Shown: piece by piece, positions 13,749 to 21,274 of the stretch
Position numbering within the stretch: position 1 is the first letter of the stretch
Layout of the letters: each line of letters begins with the position of its first letter
Virus record (IMG/VR): IMGVR_UViG_3300006916_000470
Location: 1 to 21,568 of that record
Strand: one strand, 5' to 3'
Source: a virus
DNA length: 21,568 nt
Position numbers and translations under genes: made by a program
Notes under the pieces: model-generated
Database searches by the model: none
The model's input: the letters and a program-made list of their open reading frames with translations, nothing else
What the model was told of the DNA's origin: nothing

Positions 13749-14228
13749 TTAAATTTTAAATTTTGATTTTATTTGATTTTTATATTCAGTTTTCATTCTA
13801 AATGCATTTAGAACGTTTTCTGCTTTCTTTTTTGTGCCTTTCAAGGTTGCATGAAATTGACTTTCAGTAAGCCATTTCCTGTCATCTTGTTTAGCAATAG
13901 CGCTATTCATTTCATCAGCGCTTGCAATACTAGTATCTAAACCGATACCAAGATTTGCTAATGCTCGACCCCATGCAGAGGTTTCACAATTCTCAACATG
14001 TGATGTTTTATTTACCTTGCTGCTATCTTTTATTTCTTCAGCAGTTCCAGTAGCTAAAACAAAACCATCTTTATTTTTTACAATGGCTTGCATCATGATT
14101 GTGTTTTCGGTTTTTTCAATTACTTCAGTAGTTAATGAATGGTCTTTAAAATTTTCTCTAAAAAATTTAACACGCTCATGAACTTCAACGTAATTTTTAC
14201 CATGAATATTTATTGTTTTCATTTTCAT
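13749..14228 (-). CDS. Single-strand annealing protein candidate (ERF-like superfamily)
   Basis: The core 'MQAIVKNKDGFVLATGTAEE' followed by 'NKTSHVENCETSAWGRALAN' and 'LGIGLDTSIASADEM' (residues about 45-112) has the 'HVENxETSAxGRALAxLGiG' signature of Erf-like annealing proteins and related phage proteins. Such proteins pair complementary single strands during recombination. Here it is in the same early region as a RecE-like exonuclease and SSB-like protein. Length is 159 aa, shorter than P22 Erf. The ATG at 14228 lies 32 bases inside the upstream gene; an alternative ATG two codons later is equally possible. The specific superfamily is my reading from the motif and is uncertain. Confidence 0.6.
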   Translation of the reverse strand: MKMKTINIHGKNYVEVHERVKFFRENFKDHSLTTEVIEKTENTIMMQAIVKNKDGFVLATGTAEEIKDSSKVNKTSHVENCETSAWGRALANLGIGLDTSIASADEMNSAIAKQDDRKWLTESQFHATLKGTKKKAENVLNAFRMKTEYKNQIKSKFKI

Positions 14229-14427
14229 TTATATATTTTAAAATGTTATTAATTAATTGATCAAAACCATTATCTCTTAACAGTATCATTTCATTTACTG
14301 TAAAAGTTTCTGGTTTATAAATTCTTGATTTTAATGTAGGCATTGTGCATTCAAGTATTTCGCACACATCATAACGCCTTAATCGTAGACGTTTTAAATC
14401 GTCTTTAAATGCTTTTTCTATATACAT
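14197..14427 (-). CDS. 76-aa helix-turn-helix protein (early regulator candidate)
   Basis: Residues 16-55 read 'RRYDVCEILECTMPTLKSRI', then 'YKPETFTVNEMILLRDNGF', with the '..vceiLxcsxptlxxr…pxtFtxxEm.xLr' pattern of Cro/XRE-like helix-turn-helix domains. It is the first gene after the early promoter and terminator, a typical place for a Cro-like repressor of its own region. AT-rich palindromes next to the promoter could be its site. The protein has basic residues on the N-terminal side and an acidic tail. No partner repressor or integrase is visible, so a lysogeny switch is not shown. Confidence 0.65.
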   Translation of the reverse strand: MYIEKAFKDDLKRLRLRRYDVCEILECTMPTLKSRIYKPETFTVNEMILLRDNGFDQLINNILKYINENENNKYSW

Positions 14428-14449
14428 GTCATTTTTATTAATTCACTGA

Positions 14450-14481
14450 CAAAGATTAAAAAATATTTTCAATAAAACAAA
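14450..14481 (-). promoter_or_regulatory. Early-region promoter
   Basis: Minus strand TTTG (14481-14478), 19 bases, then TAATCTTTG (14458-14450), a TA-n3-TTTG variant of the Bacteroidota consensus. The ATG of the HTH gene is 23 bases downstream of it. It follows the tail-module terminator. Confidence 0.5.
14454..14471 (-). promoter_or_regulatory. Shared upstream element, copy 2
   Basis: Same sequence and orientation as 1049-1067, differing by one base in the T-run. Here it overlaps the start of the -7 box and spacer of the early promoter. A 14-base perfect palindrome (ATATTTTAAAATAT, 14486-14499) lies just upstream of the -33 box. Confidence 0.35.
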
Positions 14482-14501
14482 AAAAATATTTTAAAATATA
14501 T

Positions 14502-14535
14502 AAAAAAAACCGCCACAACTATAAAGTCATGACGG
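14502..14535 (-). terminator. Terminator of the tail operon
   Basis: On the minus strand an 11-bp stem (14535-14525 with 14520-14510), with three G-U pairs and a TTAT loop, starts CCG and ends CGG, and eight T's follow (14509-14502). It begins 28 bases after the stop of the 672-aa tail protein. Confidence 0.88.
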
Positions 14536-14563
14536 CTTGCAAACAGAAAAGGAAAGCAAGGTT

Positions 14564-16582
14564 TTATTCACTTGTTATTCTAAAATGACAGCTTATATCA
14601 TCATCATCATTTGGTAAATGTGCTATCACTTTTGCGTTTGCTGATTTTACATTATATGTTAATCCATCTATATAACAACTCTGTGGGTCTTGTGCAATAG
14701 AAGTACCAAAATTAAACCATATTCTATTATGCATGCTTACAGGGTCGTTTTCCATATTTCTAAATGTCCCTTCATATCTTACTAAAAACTCTCTATAATC
14801 ATTCATAATGTTTTGTAAATGTCTATGAAACATTGGTTTTACAACAGTATCTCTTGATCTTTTATATGCATATAGTGTAGGTATACCGTTTCCAGTGCTA
14901 AAATAATATGTGCCTGTTATTATTTTTTGGTCACTATAAACGTTGGTTGCAGAAGTTCTTTTTGCAAATTCTATGTATGAACTAGGAATTTGTCTATTAT
15001 CGTTTGGCGCAGCAGCAAGACCAGATGGTTTAAAATAATTACCAATAATACCAACATTATCAAAATAAATTTCTTGAATACCTGAACCTGAATAAGTACA
15101 GTTTAAAACTTGTACACCTATTTGAATACCAGTAAAATTAGTTGGATAACCAGTACCATCAAAACTAATTGATATAGTTTGCCAATTATTAAAAACTTCG
15201 ACTGTTCTAGTAATTGTAGTTTCTGTTGTAGTCCAGGTGCTGTTTTCATCGTCCCAATAATGAAAGTTTGGTGATCTACTAGCAACAATTCTGACTTGTA
15301 CAGTAAAAGATAAAACACTGTTTTCGTCTTTTTCAGCAAATACACCAAATTGTGCTGTTGTTCCAGTAAAGTAATAATTCCAAGATTTTGCAGTTTGACC
15401 AGCATAATCAGAATTAAAAACTAATGTTTCACCACTCGTAGGTGCGTTAACAAATTTAATTGCTTTACGCCCTTGTTGTGAAAAATCATCAGTTACTAAA
15501 CTTGCATAACTAGATAGAACCCAACCATAACTACCATATTCAAATCCAATATTTCTTGTAAATTCATATATGTTATTTTGTGTCGTTGTAAATTTATATC
15601 TAGCTTCATTAATTGGTTGTATGTATTCTCTGACTAAATCACCACCTACATTTTTTAAATTTGTTGGAACTACTTTTAAAACAGATTGATTGCTGTTTGA
15701 CTGATAAACACCAGAAGAATTGTAAATGTCAGTTTGTATTACTTCATCATTAGCGCTAACTAATTGTGATGTTATGCTTGCCTGTATGCCTGTTGGCGTT
15801 GTTCCGCCAGTTGCAGAACTAAATATTGTAGATTTTACATTAGCATCAAAAATATTAGAATTTTCTACAATATACCAACGTCCATAAGATTGAAATATAC
15901 GACAATTGTAATTTTTCAAAATTGCTTCTAATTGTTTTTTACAAGTAGGTAAATCAAATTTATTTATAAGTTCATTACGACCATTGGTAATTAAAGATTC
16001 TTGCATAACTTCTTTACGCATTGGATATGTAGGCGTTCCAAATGTTGTTGTCCATAAATCTGCCTGAACATATATCTCTAATCCTAAATTAAGGTTAGCA
16101 AGTATTGTAGCAATTCTAGTTCTATTAGCTAATCCAGTAGCTTCGTTAAAAGGATTTGTTCCTATTGGTGCATCATAATTATCTAAAGTACCAAGACCAT
16201 CATATGCGTTTAAACTAAATCCAACTGGATTAGCTTTATATTCTTCTTTGAATCTATCAACAACAAGCCAGCCAATCCAATAAGTCCTATAAACGTTAGA
16301 ACTATCTTTATAAGATATTTTTACTTTATATTCTCTTTCATCATGTTCATAAAAATCATCATAACTAACAGTGTCAGTAGTAAATAAATTTAGTGTACAT
16401 ACAGAACCAATAATTGGTGAATTGTATGGGTCATCATTAGCATTCCATTTTATTACGACTGGTTCAGCTTGCCCAACCATTGGCAAAACACTACCTGTAT
16501 AACCATCTTTCCAAATTTCTATTTTTTTACCTTTGGTTAAGACATCACTAAATTCTAATCTATATTTAACACCGTATGCCAT
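14564..16582 (-). CDS. Tail-tip / receptor-binding protein with carbohydrate-binding-like domain
   Basis: Comes directly after the tape measure with a one-base overlap (TAATG), the place of distal tail and receptor-binding proteins. The first about 150 residues ('RLEFSDVLTKGKKIEIWKDG', 'YKDSSNVYRTYWIGWLVVDR') look like a distal-tail-type beta domain. In the middle, about residues 343-508, a jelly-roll module starts with 'NIGFEYGSYGW' and ends with 'EIYFDNVGI', the edges typical of carbohydrate-binding modules of the CBM4/9 kind; inside is a Trp/Tyr-rich part ('NFHYWDDENSTWT'). The C-terminal 160 residues return to a tail-like mixed fold. Binding of a cell-surface sugar polymer is a reasonable inference. 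I cannot name a close relative. Confidence 0.7.
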   Translation of the reverse strand: MAYGVKYRLEFSDVLTKGKKIEIWKDGYTGSVLPMVGQAEPVVIKWNANDDPYNSPIIGSVCTLNLFTTDTVSYDDFYEHDEREYKVKISYKDSSNVYRTYWIGWLVVDRFKEEYKANPVGFSLNAYDGLGTLDNYDAPIGTNPFNEATGLANRTRIATILANLNLGLEIYVQADLWTTTFGTPTYPMRKEVMQESLITNGRNELINKFDLPTCKKQLEAILKNYNCRIFQSYGRWYIVENSNIFDANVKSTIFSSATGGTTPTGIQASITSQLVSANDEVIQTDIYNSSGVYQSNSNQSVLKVVPTNLKNVGGDLVREYIQPINEARYKFTTTQNNIYEFTRNIGFEYGSYGWVLSSYASLVTDDFSQQGRKAIKFVNAPTSGETLVFNSDYAGQTAKSWNYYFTGTTAQFGVFAEKDENSVLSFTVQVRIVASRSPNFHYWDDENSTWTTTETTITRTVEVFNNWQTISISFDGTGYPTNFTGIQIGVQVLNCTYSGSGIQEIYFDNVGIIGNYFKPSGLAAAPNDNRQIPSSYIEFAKRTSATNVYSDQKIITGTYYFSTGNGIPTLYAYKRSRDTVVKPMFHRHLQNIMNDYREFLVRYEGTFRNMENDPVSMHNRIWFNFGTSIAQDPQSCYIDGLTYNVKSANAKVIAHLPNDDDDISCHFRITSE

Positions 16583-18987
16583 TAAATTAATCTGTTACGT
16601 GTACTGTTTGCTCTTTCAAGTGCAACCACTAAATCTTGTCCTTTAATCTCAAATGAACCGCCAACTTGTACTTGTTGAACGCCACCTGTATTACCTATCA
16701 TATTTTTTAATTTATCTAATGGCGCAATAACTTCAGGATTGCTTCTCGCACCAGGATATTCACCCATTAAACCTAAAGTTGGTGCGCTTACAATACCACC
16801 TTTTGCAAAAGCTGCTGGTTTTTGTTGTGCAATTTTTTGTGATTGACTACTTGCAAATTTACCTAAAGCAACAAGCGCAATACCAGCGGCAATAGCAACA
16901 GCTGGATTTAAAGATTCTAATGCTTTTTTTATACCTTTTACACCTAAACCTATATGAATTGCTAATTTACCCATTTGTGTCGCCATTTGACCTAATGAAC
17001 CTAATAAAACACTGCTTAAACTTTTGGCTAAATTACCACCGCCACTAATTGCTGCGCCTAATGCTTCACCAATACCAACAGCCATATTGTTTAATCCTTC
17101 AGTCATTATACCGCCTAATTCTTGGTTAAATGCTTTTGCATTAGCTATCATTTGATCTTGTTTTTCCATCAATGATTTTTGTGCGTCAGTTAGTTGTGTT
17201 ACAACGGGATTTTCACCACCACCACCACCAGCGTCACTTACAGTTGGTGCTTCAACAGAACCACCACCGCCACCAGAAAACATGTTACCTAGTAAATTAG
17301 TTCCAAAACCTTTAAACTTTTCAACCACATTGTCTAAACTTCCTTGAACTTGGTCAACTGTTTTATGTTCTAACTGACTTGATAATGCTTTTATATAACT
17401 ATCAGTAAAATCGTCTGCTATTTTTTCACCAGCTTTATCAGATATTTTTTCTGCTTCTTCAAAACCTTCTTCTAAAATGTCACCAAAAGAACCTTTTATG
17501 CCTTTTTCAGAAAATTCTTTAATTAGTTTCCATAGTGTTTTAAATGTGTTAACAAATTGATCAACATAAGACCTTATTTTAGTAAATACTGCTCTAAAAC
17601 TTGCGCCAACACCAGCAATAATAACACGAAGCAAAACAGATGAATTATATAAATCGACAAATCTATTGTATAAACCAACAACAACTGGTAACACTTCACC
17701 CCAGTTTTTATATATAACATAAGCAACAGCTGCTAATCCAGCGGCAATTAAACCTATTGGTGACATTAACAAACTTAAAGCAGTTGTTAATCCACCTACC
17801 AAAGTTATTATAGTTGGTAATGCAACTGCAATACCGCCAAATGCTAGTATTAATTTTTGTGTTGTTGGATTTAATTCTCTAAACCTATTATATAAATTTT
17901 TTATAAAGCCAACAGCTTTTTGTATTGCTGGCACAACTGCAACTAATAATTGTTGACCTAAACTAGTTAAAGTTTCTTTTGCGCCATTTAATGCTTTTTG
18001 AAATTGAAAACTTGCTGACTTTGACGTTATATCAAATGCTTTAGCAGTTGCACCAGCGCTATTTGATAACTCATCAAAAATTTCTTTAGCATCTTCCATA
18101 CCAGCACCAGTCAAATCTAAAACTCCTTTTAACGCTCTTATGTTAGGAAATATACTTGAAATGTCAACACCAAACTCTTGTGTTCTGTTTTTTAACATTT
18201 CTAATGTAGCCATTAAACCATCTTCAGCTAAACTTTGCTGAACTTGGTCTGTACTCATACCCATGTTAGATAATGCTTGAACAGCTTGATCAGTTGGTTT
18301 TTTTAATGATGCTAATATTGCTGTTAGTTGTGTTGCGCCTGTTGCAGCGTTTGTACCTGTTCTGGACATAGCAGCCATCGCAGCACCTACCTCGTGAAAC
18401 TCAACACCCATATTTGATGCAATTGGTATAACACCACCCATTGCGCCAGCTAGTTCACTAGATTCTAGTTTACCTTCACGAACAGCTGCCGTTAAAACAT
18501 CTGTTGCAGCGGTTGCATTTAATGTATCAGAACCATAAGCATTCATTGCAGATGTTGCTAGATCAGCAATTGTTTTAGTTTCACCTAAACCTGACGCAGC
18601 TGCTTTCGTTGCTATTTCTAATGCTTCCATTGAATTTTTAGCATCAAGACCAGCAGAAGTTATAAAGAATAAAGCGTCACCAGCTTCTTGACTTGAAACA
18701 CCAGTTTCTAATGCCATTTTTTTTGCATGTTGACCAAGTTTGTCAACTTCAGCAGCAGACATTCCTACAAGCGCTTTTATTTTAGTCATTGACTTATCAA
18801 AGTCCAATGCCATTTTTACACCAGCGCCACCAATTAAACCCATTGGAATTGCAATAGCTTGTAAAGAACTTCCTAGTCCTTTTAACTTACTTCCAAAAGA
18901 TTTTAGTTTACCTTGTGCGCTAGACATTGCTTTATTCAAGCCACTAGCATCACCATTAATTTTTACTTTAAGTGGTTGTGTTGCCAT
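16582..18987 (-). CDS. Tape measure protein (TP901 family)
   Basis: Sets tail length and passes through the tail into the host. The N-terminal half (about 50-330) has the TP901 core pattern: repeated Ala/Gly/Met helices such as 'ALFFITSAGLDAKNSMEAL', 'AVREGKLESSELAGAMGGVI' and 'AMAAMSRTGTNAATGATQL'. A hydrophobic block of about 50 residues at 379-429 ('LILAFGGIAVALPTIITLVG' and 'GLIAAGLAAVAYVIY') probably contains two membrane segments. Further on is a Gly-rich stretch (about 560-590). At about 1.5 Å per residue the 801 residues predict a tail near 120 nm, a siphovirus length. A TAnnTTTG box lies just upstream, and the tail-assembly chaperone gene lies upstream as always. Confidence 0.93.
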   Translation of the reverse strand: MATQPLKVKINGDASGLNKAMSSAQGKLKSFGSKLKGLGSSLQAIAIPMGLIGGAGVKMALDFDKSMTKIKALVGMSAAEVDKLGQHAKKMALETGVSSQEAGDALFFITSAGLDAKNSMEALEIATKAAASGLGETKTIADLATSAMNAYGSDTLNATAATDVLTAAVREGKLESSELAGAMGGVIPIASNMGVEFHEVGAAMAAMSRTGTNAATGATQLTAILASLKKPTDQAVQALSNMGMSTDQVQQSLAEDGLMATLEMLKNRTQEFGVDISSIFPNIRALKGVLDLTGAGMEDAKEIFDELSNSAGATAKAFDITSKSASFQFQKALNGAKETLTSLGQQLLVAVVPAIQKAVGFIKNLYNRFRELNPTTQKLILAFGGIAVALPTIITLVGGLTTALSLLMSPIGLIAAGLAAVAYVIYKNWGEVLPVVVGLYNRFVDLYNSSVLLRVIIAGVGASFRAVFTKIRSYVDQFVNTFKTLWKLIKEFSEKGIKGSFGDILEEGFEEAEKISDKAGEKIADDFTDSYIKALSSQLEHKTVDQVQGSLDNVVEKFKGFGTNLLGNMFSGGGGGSVEAPTVSDAGGGGGENPVVTQLTDAQKSLMEKQDQMIANAKAFNQELGGIMTEGLNNMAVGIGEALGAAISGGGNLAKSLSSVLLGSLGQMATQMGKLAIHIGLGVKGIKKALESLNPAVAIAAGIALVALGKFASSQSQKIAQQKPAAFAKGGIVSAPTLGLMGEYPGARSNPEVIAPLDKLKNMIGNTGGVQQVQVGGSFEIKGQDLVVALERANSTRNRLI

Positions 18988-19002
18988 GTGTAAGATTTAA
19001 GA

Positions 19003-19010
19003 CAAAAATA
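19003..19010 (-). promoter_or_regulatory. TAnnTTTG box before the tape measure gene
   Basis: Minus strand TATTTTTG, 15 bases before the ATG at 18987. No TTG at the right distance. It lies in the 38-base gap after the chaperone T frame. Confidence 0.3.
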
Positions 19011-19025
19011 CAAAAAACATAACAG

Positions 19026-19732
19026 TTATTTTTTCTTGCTAATACCTTTAACTTTAGCAGCAAATTTTTCGTATTGTTCACGTGTAGATTTTGGTTTACC
19101 ACGTTCTAAATAAACGTCTTGTGGTAATGGAAAAAGTTTGTCTGGTGTTATCATATTTGCACGTTTATCAACATTAATATTAAATAACATCATAGCAATA
19201 TAACGTGTGCGTTCCCATTCTAAATTTTGTTTGATTTGATACGATTCGCCAAGCAGTTGATTTTCCTTCCAGGTATTTGTCCAAAAGTCATTTGGCGTAA
19301 TTCCAACTTGTCCAATGTAATAATCAAATAAGTCGTCCCAACTTATGGACTTTTTTACTTTCCCTTTTTTGTGGTTTTAGTAACTGTTCTTTTTATTCCA
19401 ACATTAAGATCGTTGCCAAGAATTTTAGATTCCATCATTGCCGAAACTATATCTTCTATTTTTTCTGCTGGCATTTCATCTAACCATGAACCAACTGTAT
19501 AAACATTATAATCTATTTCATTGTTGTTTTCTTGGTCAAATGCCAAAAGCGCTGAATATATCAGCGCTCTAATTGTTGACAGATTAATTCCTTGTTGAAA
19601 TATTTCACCAATCTTATCAATTGGTATTTCTAGTAAATCGGTAAAGTTCGTCCAAAAATTCATTGAAAAATGCATGGTACGATTTTTACCCCCCAATTTT
19701 ATTGAGTAATAACCCCTTTTCCTGTTTGCCAT
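19026..19732 (-). CDS. Tail-assembly chaperone GT fusion made by -1 frameshift
   Basis: The T frame has no start codon of its own near its beginning (first codons after a stop are GGG AAA GTA) but is open for 112 codons. It is in the -1 frame of the upstream gene and joined at the slippery heptamer at 19370-19364. A shift after residue 123 of the G gene gives a 235-residue fusion. The T part reads 'KSISWDDLFDYYIGQVGITP', 'DFWTNTWKENQLLGES' and 'YEKFAAKVKGISKKK', with Trp/Tyr-rich helices. Position (directly before the tape measure) matches gpG/gpGT of lambda, where the fusion guides tail assembly. Slippery heptamer, frame and gene context agree, so I consider it firm despite no RNA data. Confidence 0.88.
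19355..19732 (-). CDS. Tail-assembly chaperone G (zero-frame product)
   Basis: The unshifted, more abundant product. The 125 residues are helical ('MHFSMNFWTNFTDLLEIPID', 'STIRALIYSALLAFDQ', 'PAEKIEDIVSAMMESKI') with a basic tail, as in small phage tail chaperones. They lie between the tail-tube gene and the tape measure gene. The stop is only six bases after the slippery heptamer. Chaperones of this type coat the tape measure protein while tube subunits assemble. The G/T pair is therefore a complete functional set. Confidence 0.85.
   Translation of the reverse strand: MANRKRGYYSIKLGGKNRTMHFSMNFWTNFTDLLEIPIDKIGEIFQQGINLSTIRALIYSALLAFDQENNNEIDYNVYTVGSWLDEMPAEKIEDIVSAMMESKILGNDLNVGIKRTVTKTTKKGK
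19364..19370 (-). promoter_or_regulatory. Programmed -1 frameshift site (A AAA AAG)
   Basis: In the G frame the minus strand reads ACA AAA AAG GGA AAG TAA; A AAA AAG is the heptamer used in E. coli dnaX and many phages. A modest hairpin (GTCC / GGAC, 19350-19347 and 19338-19335) begins 13 bases downstream. The stimulating structure is weak; the heptamer and open -1 frame are the strong evidence. Confidence 0.85.
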
Positions 19733-19743
19733 TTTTTTAACTA

Positions 19744-20151
19744 TTAATTAGTAGATTTTGCAATGCTGCCAGTTAATGTAATTGAACCTGAATAACTTAC
19801 TGGTGATTCCATTTCAGCAGATTGCTCTAGTGAACTTAAAAATCCTTCAGCAGTATAAACAGCATCACCTGTTTCAGCTGTTCCAAAAACACATGTTAAT
19901 TGTGTTCTAGCTAAAAGGTAATCTGCCATTTCAATTGCATTGGCTGCATCACTATAATCAACTAAACCTTCAAAAGATATTTCACCACTAATAACACCAG
20001 CAATAACTTCTTGGAATCCGCTAGAATCCTTTGTTGTAGCTTCTGGCAAGTCATTAGACAATGTAAGTGAACAACTAGTAGTGTGTCCTAGTGTTGCTGT
20101 TTCAATCTTTAGAATTAAATTAGTTCCATTAAAAACTGATGTTGTAGCCAT
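19744..20151 (-). CDS. Tail tube protein 1 (TP901-1 type major tail protein)
   Basis: The protein whose rings form the inner tube of the tail. The signature is 'LGHTTSCSLTLSNDLPEATT' followed by 'KDSSGFQEVIAGVISGEISF' and 'EGLVDYSDAANA', the beta-sandwich pattern of the TP901-1/phage tail tube family. It aligns over nearly its whole length with the gene directly upstream (20204-20671). At 135 residues it is small but within the range for tube proteins. It has its own promoter-like element in the 52-base gap (20184-20211), with TTG and TATATTTG 17 bases apart, the best of the tail module. Position just before the chaperone genes is usual, so this is the more likely main tube subunit. Confidence 0.85.
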   Translation of the reverse strand: MATTSVFNGTNLILKIETATLGHTTSCSLTLSNDLPEATTKDSSGFQEVIAGVISGEISFEGLVDYSDAANAIEMADYLLARTQLTCVFGTAETGDAVYTAEGFLSSLEQSAEMESPVSYSGSITLTGSIAKSTN

Positions 20152-20183
20152 TTTTTATTTTTTAAATGATTAAATATTAGTTA

Positions 20184-20211
20184 CAAATATACAATTTTTT
20201 TAATTAAGCAA
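20184..20211 (-). promoter_or_regulatory. Promoter before tail tube gene 1
   Basis: Minus strand TTG (20211-20209), 17 bases, TATATTTG (20191-20184). Both boxes match the Bacteroidota consensus. The ATG follows 32 bases later. Confidence 0.55.
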
Positions 20212-20671
20212 CTTGCCATTCAAAGTTGGCGTTTTCCCATAAAACATCAGTTGTATTCCAGTATCGATCAGTCCCTTCTTGTTGTATGCTAAACAATCCA
20301 GTCAATTGTATTTCAACGTCAAAAGTTACAGCGGTTTCAGATTCAGCTGTTTCTTCAACGTTTAATAAAATACCGTTTCCTATTAATAATAAACCATCAA
20401 ATGCTGATTGTTCAAAAACAAATTCACTTTGCTGACGTGTTAATACCATGTCAGCTAATTGTTCAAAATTTAAAGTATCGGAATAATCTGTAAGACCAGA
20501 AACTGATATTGTGCCTGATCTTACACCAGCAATGACTTGCTTAAACCCAGCTGATTCTTTAGTGGTGGATTCAGGCAAGTCAACGCTTAATGAGAATTTA
20601 GTTTGTGTGGAATGTCCAAGTATATTGCCGTCATGGAACAAACCAAAAGATGTTCCATTTATTAACGCCAT
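20204..20671 (-). CDS. Tail tube protein 2, paralogue of the next gene
   Basis: Matches its downstream neighbour along the shared core: 'LGHSTQTKFSLSVDLPESTT' versus 'LGHTTSCSLTLSNDLPEATT', and 'KESAGFKQVIAGVRSGTISV' versus 'KDSSGFQEVIAGVISGEISF', then 'GLTDYSD' versus 'GLVDYSD'. About 30 extra C-terminal residues (Trp-rich, 'YWNTTDVLWENANFEWQVA') are absent in the neighbour. A tandem tail-tube pair can give a main and a minor subunit, or one copy may act as a tail terminator-side or decoration variant; both are inference. It is coupled to the upstream gene by TAATG. Confidence 0.8.
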   Translation of the reverse strand: MALINGTSFGLFHDGNILGHSTQTKFSLSVDLPESTTKESAGFKQVIAGVRSGTISVSGLTDYSDTLNFEQLADMVLTRQQSEFVFEQSAFDGLLLIGNGILLNVEETAESETAVTFDVEIQLTGLFSIQQEGTDRYWNTTDVLWENANFEWQVA

Positions 20672-20910
20672 TACTCTTGATTTTCTTCTTCAACAACTGT
20701 ATAACTACCGTCTTTTAAATCTACGTTTATTTTACCATATTTTTCAACTAGTTCTTCACGAAAAGTTTGCATATCATTTTCCAGATTTTCAAACGCTTTA
20801 TGTAGTTTTTTAGTTTGTGTAGCCATTGCACCAATGTCAAATAAAATTGCATTTTTTGCAGCTTCATGTTGTTTTAATTTTTCAAATTCTTGTTCTTCTA
20901 AATTTGCCAT
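20671..20910 (-). CDS. 79-aa coiled-coil protein in the tail module
   Basis: The N-terminal 55 residues form an uninterrupted helix with heptads ('EEQEFEKLKQHEAAKNAILF', 'TKKLHKAFENLENDMQTFRE'), then a short 'KYGKINVDLKDGSYTVVEEE' hairpin. Similar small helical proteins are encoded next to fibre genes in many phages, but I cannot name a function. The stop overlaps the start of tail tube 2 by one base. It may be a structural accessory, such as a fibre trimer or chaperone, or an assembly factor. Confidence 0.65.
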   Translation of the reverse strand: MANLEEQEFEKLKQHEAAKNAILFDIGAMATQTKKLHKAFENLENDMQTFREELVEKYGKINVDLKDGSYTVVEEENQE

Positions 20911-20932
20911 TTTTCTGTTTTTAAATTAATTA

Positions 20933-21259
20933 TTATTCACTATCACTTGGCAGTGGTAATGTTTCTGTTGTTGGGTTTTCCATTTCAGCTATTTGTGCAT
21001 CAATGTTAGATTTCATTTCAACAACGTCCATTTCAGGTTCAATCCAAGCAACTACGTCATCTTTTGTTAAATCTGCAAAAGGTGTAAAGTTGTCTGGGTC
21101 TGGTGCGCCCACTGATTGTGTGCCAATTATAGTAGCAACGTTACCGTTACTATCTTCACCATTAAAACGCCAATGGACATTATATACAACGGTTGACAGA
21201 TCACCTTCAGTTGGTCTGCAATCAACAGCTGGAATATCCCATGTGTAAGTATTTGCCAT
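20933..21259 (-). CDS. 108-aa conserved-type phage protein near fibre genes
   Basis: The pattern 'MANTYTWDIPAVDCRP', 'VVYNVHWRFNGED', 'IIGTQSVGAPDP' and 'FADLTKDDVVAWIEPEMD' resembles a widespread family of about 100-residue phage proteins of unknown function ('TWxIxxLdcxP…vVfxvHWR…GtxsV…ytdLTexqVvxWv'). Family members are usually next to tail fibre genes, as here. I infer a structural or assembly role, without proof. A promoter-like element with TTG and TATATTTG 17 bases apart lies 15 bases upstream of the ATG. Confidence 0.7.
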   Translation of the reverse strand: MANTYTWDIPAVDCRPTEGDLSTVVYNVHWRFNGEDSNGNVATIIGTQSVGAPDPDNFTPFADLTKDDVVAWIEPEMDVVEMKSNIDAQIAEMENPTTETLPLPSDSE

Positions 21260-21274
21260 AATATATATTTTTTA

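Noticed and set aside
14197-14427. Lysogeny switch based on the HTH protein
   Set aside because: No divergent repressor, integrase or attachment site is visible; a simple early regulator is enough to explain the gene.
15118-15405. Leu-rich 95-aa minus-strand frame within the tail-tip gene
   Set aside because: It is a frame-shifted reading of the 672-aa gene; Leu/Val richness arises from shifted codons.
18740-21248. Plus-strand frames within the tail genes (18740-19000, 20226-20435, 20511-20813, 21003-21248)
   Set aside because: Each lies opposite a recognised minus-strand tail gene and shows no family pattern; typical shadows.
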